Source: Medicago truncatula (Eukaryota; Streptophyta; Magnoliopsida; Fabales; Fabaceae). From it: 64,000 bases of DNA. Position 1 is the first letter of the stretch; the number at the start of each line of letters is the position of its first letter. Below, in pieces: positions 59,101-64,000 of this stretch. Under the pieces are notes generated by a model that worked only from the letters and a program-made list of their open reading frames with translations, had not been told where the DNA came from and did no database searches. Position numbers and translations under genes: made by a program. The DNA lies in the NCBI RefSeq assembly GCF_003473485.1, contig NC_053042.1:4177501-4241500 (forward strand). Reading direction: 5' to 3'.

Positions 59101-59170
59101 TAATCTCATAAGCCGGAATATCTATTTCCATATTTGACGATGAACCACCAGCAGAACTTGAGCTTTCCAT
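56150..59170 (-). CDS. env-like ORF of the Sirevirus, uninterrupted
   Basis: 1006 aa from the ATG at 59170, with no stops. The N-terminal 330 residues or so are globular and conserved-looking (for example EEWELIIQAENPVDFASL, RQFWVRASVFDID, GIPVTINEQVIAQAMGRDT). The middle is basic and Ser/Glu/Lys-rich. Residues about 770-840 are a low-complexity repeat of EQTVPEQ / EQVAS units rich in Gln. The C-terminal 100 residues are highly charged and coiled-coil-like. I see no signal peptide and no convincing transmembrane segment, so 'envelope' is only the customary name for this extra ORF. It is related to plant-transposon-associated domains of unknown function. Position 3' of RNase H fits the lineage. 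Notably intact while pol is broken. Confidence 0.85.
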   Translation of the reverse strand: MESSSSAGGSSSNMEIDIPAYEIKGRTMSIEEWELIIQAENPVDFASLTHHGCDLVRFYKKQKLMSYFSLLNGPTYEVLVRQFWVRASVFDIDAARQEEAQLILVDPTLKGKTREEMGLLSFTGTEIRSNVMGIPVTINEQVIAQAMGRDTSGKYFGEEIPNPRTSSWKEIVNETIYGSKVAQPYSTLSIEKKLLLKIQNENIFPKGGGSDQPSLGHKVFLHHTITQETTMNVPKYMFKYMIKELKKSQMENMKFVPYGRLLSVIFQEGGILSVLKDVGIYDNQKLGAVTGKIINASTLVKMKLIPANAYKKLDYDMHESDAISDLVTNHIPICKKDPLDVQRTYILNFYKTYKKKISLKDVHEEMYGGDLPVAKGRKSKKKQITKEEYLAEDATEKGAQKHQKAKKEKSTLSTIQEEVENLDEVPIIRKRTRNAQETAEQLASEQPTSEQAASKEPQSPKKKREAALQTIKRKRSSRNLKTAEGRREEMLEELQENWEEDSSPKKAKRTITSETIVMPSFEASEELKQYAREYSASKIAERKRMKELYEKQRDERLKAAGYVPTPDIAALASELEQETVQYVATLLSQALKNKQASGATSSEPVAKAPEAVHPEAQSSGNSSKPDIYTQIPSLPSSPSSSSTESDDQPLSQHIDKLLKTKPTKLTEFGTLDYEQTQIEFSKNRIKLCEKFNLPATHPLYPDIPEPVSVQHPQPNQEPNQTNPQNDQTPQRASEVVSEATTSEIPQQQESSTLHNLEKHLGGEMQPTPTKASKTVPGKTVLENQQTETIPEQTVPEQTVLEQAASEQVAYEQVASDQQQTASDHQTTEQQQPEPQIIDLTSSDQQTASDQSSTSHTTQSEPSTIPDSILESDYIDEQLIRLSDEIQTLILRRTVPVPPIHYLDQWMDLKKSFDELLDQLSSKCVSSHSAMLQKMLDDMHEATRVKELNYVPLLDITPFYPEEEYITRAARIHAGYKRRMREKDELLKKKDEQIKYLLEQMYKQAQP

Positions 59171-59678
59171 AATTTGAAGGAGTTTTAGGGTTCTACGGTG
59201 TTTTGAGAGGAAGAGTGAATGCGCTTACTTTCGCAGAGGGTTGAGAAGAAAATAGAAAGTGTTTGTTGTGAAGTGAGTAGTGTGTGAATTGACTTAGTGT
59301 TTTTAAGTAAAACGTTTGCAATTCAGAAGAGACAAACAAACATAGCATTAATGACAAATTGGGGGCGCGTGTTAGTATGTTAAAAAGCAAATAAAACATC
59401 GTTGCCCTTTTTGTTATACTCCAATACAAATAGACCACGTCAGAGACTCTTCAGAAAACTACCTTTTGGGTAATGGGACAGCTGTTACATAAAGTAACTG
59501 CCAACGTTCCCACTAACCACGCTATTCAGAAGCAAAGAATACCACTTCTGAAGTTTTAGTGCTGACGTCATCTTCAGAAGCACATTTTCCTCAGAACCTC
59601 AGTTAAGAGCTTCTGATGGACCAGATGCTTCTGAATAGACTTCAGAACCAAACTTCTTATTCAGAGGCAAGCAATTTT
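59171..59678 (-). other. spacer between RNase H and env-like ORF
   Basis: About 500 bp. It is enriched in cttctga/tcagaag motifs at 59520-59660. No ORF of its own. Confidence 0.6.
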
Positions 59679-62600
59679 TCAATCAGACACAAAATGCATG
59701 TTCAAATTTTTCTTAATAAAATCAAATCTTTCAACAGATAAAGGTTTTGTAAATATATCAGCCCATTGATGTTCAGTATCAATGAATTGTATATCTAAAA
59801 TCCCTTTTTGAACATAGTCTCTGATAAAATGGTGTTTGATTTCAATATGTTTGGCTCTTGAATGTAGAATTGGATTCTTTGACAAACAAATAGCAGCAGT
59901 ATTATCACAATAGATGGGAATACTGTTAGCATTAATCTGATAGTCTTCCAACTGATGTTTCATCCAAAGTAGTTGTGTGCAACAACTTGCAGCTGAAATG
60001 TATTCTGCTTCTGCTGTAGACATAGCAATGGTTGCTTGTCTTTTGCTTGCCCAGGATATCAGATTCTCTCCCAGGAATTGACAATTTCCACTGGTTGATT
60101 TTCTTTCAATCCTGTCACCAGCATAATCAGCATCACAGAATCCAATCAACTTATAATCTAGGGATTTCCTATACAAGAGTCCAAGATTAGTTGTTCCTTT
60201 CAGATACCTGAAGATTCTCTTAACTGCAGTTAAATGAGATTCTCTAGGATCTGATTGAAATCTTGCACACAAGCATACGCTGAATAAAATATCAGGTCTA
60301 GATGCAGTGAGGTATAACAGAGAACCAATCATACCTCTGTATAGCTTCTGGTCTACTACTGTTCCAGTATCTTCTTTGCTTAAGGTGCAGGTTGGATGCA
60401 TTGGAGTGTTCATCACTTTACAATCTTCTAGCTTGAACTTCTTCAGAAGCTCCTTTGTATATTTTGTTTGATGAACATATACTCCTTCTTTACTTTGGTT
60501 GATTTGAATTCCAAGAAAGAACTTCAATTCTCCCATCATACTCATTTCAAATTCATCCTGCATTAACTTAGAAAATTCTTTGCAAAGAGATGCATTAATA
60601 GAACCAAATATTATATCATCAACATATATTTGCACAATCAAAATGTTTTTCTTAAGAGTCCTTCTGAAGAGTGTTGTGTCAACTTGTCCTCTTTCAAAAT
60701 CATTTTTAATTAAGAAATTACTTAGTCTATCATACCAAGCTCTGGGAGCTTGTTTCAAGCCATATAGTGATTTCTTAAGTTTATAAACATGGTCAGGATG
60801 CTTAAGATCCTCAAACCCAGGAGGTTGTTTAACATACACTTCTTCTTCAATGACACCATTAAGAAAGACACTTTTGACATCCATTTGATATAATATTATG
60901 CCATGATTAATTGCGTAGGATAGAAGTAACCTGATTGCTTCCAATCTTGCAACTGGAGCAAATGTTTCAGTGTAATCAATGCCTTCTTGTTGGCTGTAGC
61001 CTTGAGCAACAAGTCTGGCTTTGTTTCTGGTTACTTCTCCTTGTTCATTCAGCTTGTTTCTGAATACCCATTTTGTTCCAATAATGTTCTTCTGAAAAGG
61101 TTTGGGTACCAGATCCCACACATCATTCCTTTGGAATTGATTTAGCTCTTCTTGCATAGCTAATATCCATCCATCATCTGAGAGAGCTTCTTCAACAGTT
61201 TTAGGCTCAATTATTGAAAGCAATCCTATTAATGACTCTTCTTGTCTAAAATGTGATCTTGTTCTTCTAGGACTATCTTTGCTTCCAATGATTAGCTCAT
61301 CAGGATGTGAAGATTTGTGCTTGAATTTAGGTTGAATAACCTGCTGAGTGTTATCTTGAAAATCCTCAGAAGCACTTTCATTCTGTACTATTGGACTAGG
61401 TTCTGCTTCTTAATTAGACTCAGCTTCTGGAGTGATTTCAGCTTCTGGACTAGATTCAACTTCTGTATACTTTTCAGAATCAGAAGGTTGATCAGATTCT
61501 GATGCATCTTCAGAATCAGTTGTACCTGCATTACTTTCACTTTGCTTTGGAGTTTTACTTCCAGGCTCTCTATCATCAAATTTTACGTGCATAGATTCTT
61601 CAACACAATGTGTTTCTGAATTATACACTCTGTACGCCTTTGACCTTTCAGAGTAACCTAAAAAGATTCCTCTTTGAGCCTTGGCATCAAATTTCTTCAG
61701 ATAGTCTTTAGTGTTTAAGATGTAACAAGTACATCCAAACTGATGAAAGTAAGAGATATTGGGTCTTCTTCCTTTAAAGAGTTCATATGCTGTTTTCTCC
61801 AACATAGGTCTGATATAGATCCTATTTTGAATATAACATGAAGTATTAACTGCTTCTGCCCAGAAATGTTTAGCTAAGTTGTTTTCATGGATCATGGTTC
61901 TGGCCATTTCTTGTAAGGTTCTGTTCTTTCTCTCTACAACCCCATTTTGTTGTGGAGTTCTAGGAGAAGAAAATTCATGGAGAATCCCATGTTTTTCACA
62001 AAAAAGTTCAAATGGCTCATTTTCAAATTCTCCACCATGATCACTTCTGACTTTCAAAATTTTCAATTCTTTTTCAGATTGTATTTGAGTGCAGAAGCTG
62101 CTAAACACTTCACATGCATAGTCTTTACTTTTAATGAATTTTACCCAAGTCCATCTGCTGTAATCATCAACAATGACTAATCCATATTTACTTCCATATA
62201 AAGATGCAGTGTTAACTGGACCAAAAAGATCAATATGGAGTAATTCTAAGGGTCTGGAGGTTGATACAATGTCTTTAGATTTGAAAGAACTTTTCACAAT
62301 TTTCCCTTTCTGACATGCACCACAAAGTGCATCTGAATGATAATCAATGTTAGACAATCCTTTGACAGTTGTAACTTGCTAATTTTAGAAATTAATCTCC
62401 AATTAGCATGTCCCAACCTTTTATGCCATACCCATTTTTTATCATTCATTGACAGAAGGCAAACTACCTTCTGATCAGCCAGATCAGAGAAATTTATTTT
62501 ATAGACATTCTCAACTCTCTTTCCCTTGAATGTAATGGATTTGTCATCCTTGTTGACTAGTGTGCAGTTGGTCTTACTGAACATTACATCATACCCATTG

Positions 62601-62870
62601 TCACAAAATTGACTAATGCTCAATAGGTTATGCTTCAGACCATCTACTAGCCACACATTATTAATTGAGATGGAGGAATTACCAATAGTACCTGTACCAA
62701 TGATCTTTCCAGTTTGGTTGCCACCAAACTTCACTTCTCCTCCATCTTTCATTGTAAGGGTAAGGAACAAAGCTTTCTCTCCAGTCATGTGCATTGAACA
62801 TCCGCTGTCTAGGTACCATGACCTTTGTTTCTCTCTTGCCCTTAGGCACACCTGCATTTTTAGCCAATTC
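59679..62870 (-). pseudogene. Copia pol: protease, integrase, RT, RNase H with breaks
   Basis: The protease core WYLDSGCSMHMTG lies near 62820. A GAG-pre-integrase block WHKRLGHAN with CGACQKGK follows. The integrase catalytic triad is visible in LLHIDLFGP, VRSDHGGEF and NGVVERKNRT. Reverse transcriptase has [24 protein letters not shown] (Ala to Val), [12 protein letters not shown] and YVDDIIFGS. RNase H has [23 protein letters not shown] and [11 protein letters not shown], and ends near the stop at 59679. Breaks: a frame change near 62355 between pre-integrase halves, where one base seems missing, and an in-frame TAA at 61410-61412 between integrase and RT. Another frame change near 62830 separates gag from protease. 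In all, the central piece is in a frame different from both sides. Confidence 0.92.
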
Positions 62871-64000
62871 AGATTTAGGTACCCATATCTTCATGGGTCC
62901 TTTTGGGTTAGTTTTGGAGGTTTTACTTTTCCTCCCTTGTACCTTAGGGTGAATGCTGAGTGGCTTCTGATCATTCAATACTTTAGGTTTAACACCTTTG
63001 GGTATTGTTTTCTCAGAAGCAGTAGCTGCTTTGTTCTTCTGATCCTTTTGTTTTGGGATTTTAGATTCTGGTTTAATCAGCTTCTGATGAACAGGTTCTG
63101 ATCTTTTCAGAATTTTAATCTTTTGACTCTTAGGATCAGATTTTGTCATAACCTTGAACTTAAGGTTTTCTGGCTTTGATGTGATCTTAGCCTGTGAACC
63201 AGAAGCTTCAGGTTCTGACTGAACAGCAGTTACAACATTTGTACCTTCAGGCACAAAGGTGGATTTCAATCCATCCTTGATACAATCACAGTAGCTCTTG
63301 AGACTGTATTCTTTGGATTTCTCCTCAGAATATCCAATCCCTTTGCCTTTGTTCTTGTATGTGCTGTAGATCATAGAAGCAACTTTGCTTCTGTCTATTC
63401 CAGCCATAATAAAATCATCCAAGGCAATCTCATGTTTATTGTTTGAACCTTTATCACATTTTTCTTGTAGCTTCTGACAAAGAATCTTGAGTCTATCTTC
63501 ATATGTTGTTGATATGAGGTTAAACCCTTTGAGTTCTTCTTCAGAAGCTTTCAGTTCCAATAGAGTTGTCTTTTGTTGTTTCATCAAATCAACATATTTT
63601 TCTTTTAAATCTGTCAACTCATTGGTTCTGTGTTCAAACAGTGATAAAAGTTCTTTTAGAGAATCAACAAGTTCTTGTCTAGGGATTTTGGAATATACCT
63701 CATTTTCATCTTCTGAATCTGATTCAGCTTCTGATACTGCTTCTAATGATACTGTTGCCACTAACCCCATGGCTGCCTTAGCATCATCATCAGCTTCTTC
63801 TTTATCAGAACCAGAGTCACTATCCAAATCTTCCCAGGTCGCCATCAAGCTCTTTTTGATTTGCTTTCTGAATTTACTAGAGCTGAAGCTTGATTTCTTG
63901 GATTTGCCTTTAAACTTCTCCTTCTGAAGATCAGGGCAATCAGCAATGAAATGATCAGGCTTCTTACAATTGAAGCATCCCTTCTGATCTTCTTTCTTGG
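62826..64000 (-). CDS. Copia gag C-terminal part (partial, continues beyond the right edge)
   Basis: The frame is open from the window edge to about 62830. A CCHC zinc knuckle, CFNCKKPDHFIADC, lies within the first 25 residues. It is followed by an acidic Asp/Ser stretch (WEDLDSDSGSDKEE), a coiled-coil-like Glu/Leu/Lys region, and a Lys/Pro/Ser-rich linker up to the protease. The knuckle binds RNA in the particle. The frame shifts relative to protease at about 62830. The N-terminal gag is outside the window. Confidence 0.85.

Larger units (their letters stand above)
54604..64000 (-). mobile_element. Sirevirus-type Copia retrotransposon with env-like ORF (5' part outside the window)
   Basis: Order on the minus strand: gag zinc knuckle (right edge), protease, integrase, reverse transcriptase, RNase H, env-like ORF, polypurine tracts, 3' LTR. 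This order, with an extra long ORF after RNase H and several polypurine tracts, is typical of the SIRE/Maximus lineage. The element is inserted in a LINE at 54603/54604 (left flank aggtt). The 5' LTR and most of gag lie beyond position 64000. Confidence 0.92.

Overview
This window is nuclear DNA of a flowering plant. GT-AG introns, a 9-base mini-exon typical of plant acid invertases, plant transcription-factor families and plant retroelements (Sirevirus, TRIM, Copia, an Ogre-like LTR, L1-type LINEs, SINEs, MULE and hAT MITEs) all point that way. The repeat flavour and the large env-like ORF suggest a papilionoid legume close to Medicago or Trifolium; that placement is inference.

Left part (1-31.7 kb): after a TRIM retroelement and a CT microsatellite comes a tandem, all-minus-strand family of GH32 genes (cell-wall invertase / fructan exohydrolase type). 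It holds three intact gene models: 4002-7736 (580 aa, signal peptide), 23897-26884 (551 aa) and 28948-31484 (559 aa). It also holds two pseudogenes, 9189-10231 (gutted) and 14973-18189 (split by a solo LTR and a 1-nt frameshift). All copies keep the catalytic NDPN, FRDP and ECPDF blocks. They have Cys in place of the Trp of WECPDF, and they lack the Asp-239/Lys-242 pair that distinguishes true invertases from fructan exohydrolases, so I predict FEH-like or otherwise non-sucrose activity. The last two intact copies start directly before the catalytic domain with no visible signal peptide. A single-exon, plastid-type NYN/C2H2 gene (11172-12254) sits inside the cluster.

Middle (31.7-46.1 kb): gene-poor and repeat-rich. 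It contains a 1170-bp solo LTR with target-site duplication, an Ogre-like LTR remnant, a LINE 3' end, a 95-bp tandem repeat, an imperfect long inverted repeat of about 610 bp, degenerate duplicated units and MITEs.

Right part (46.1-64 kb): a three-exon INDETERMINATE-DOMAIN (IDD) zinc-finger transcription factor gene on the plus strand (47180-49439, 452 aa), with a SINE just upstream of its ATG. Then come LINE relics, a hAT MITE, a 650-bp direct duplication, two abutting opposite-strand LINE fragments, and a large Sirevirus-type Copia element on the minus strand. The Copia element runs from its 3' LTR at 54604-55600 to past the right edge. It carries multiple polypurine tracts, an intact 1006-aa env-like ORF and a damaged gag-pol.

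The GH32 genes would act on fructosyl sugars, in the apoplast for the secreted copy. The IDD gene is an unrelated nuclear regulator. Everything else is mostly transposon sediment, much of it datable by target-site duplications that can be read directly.
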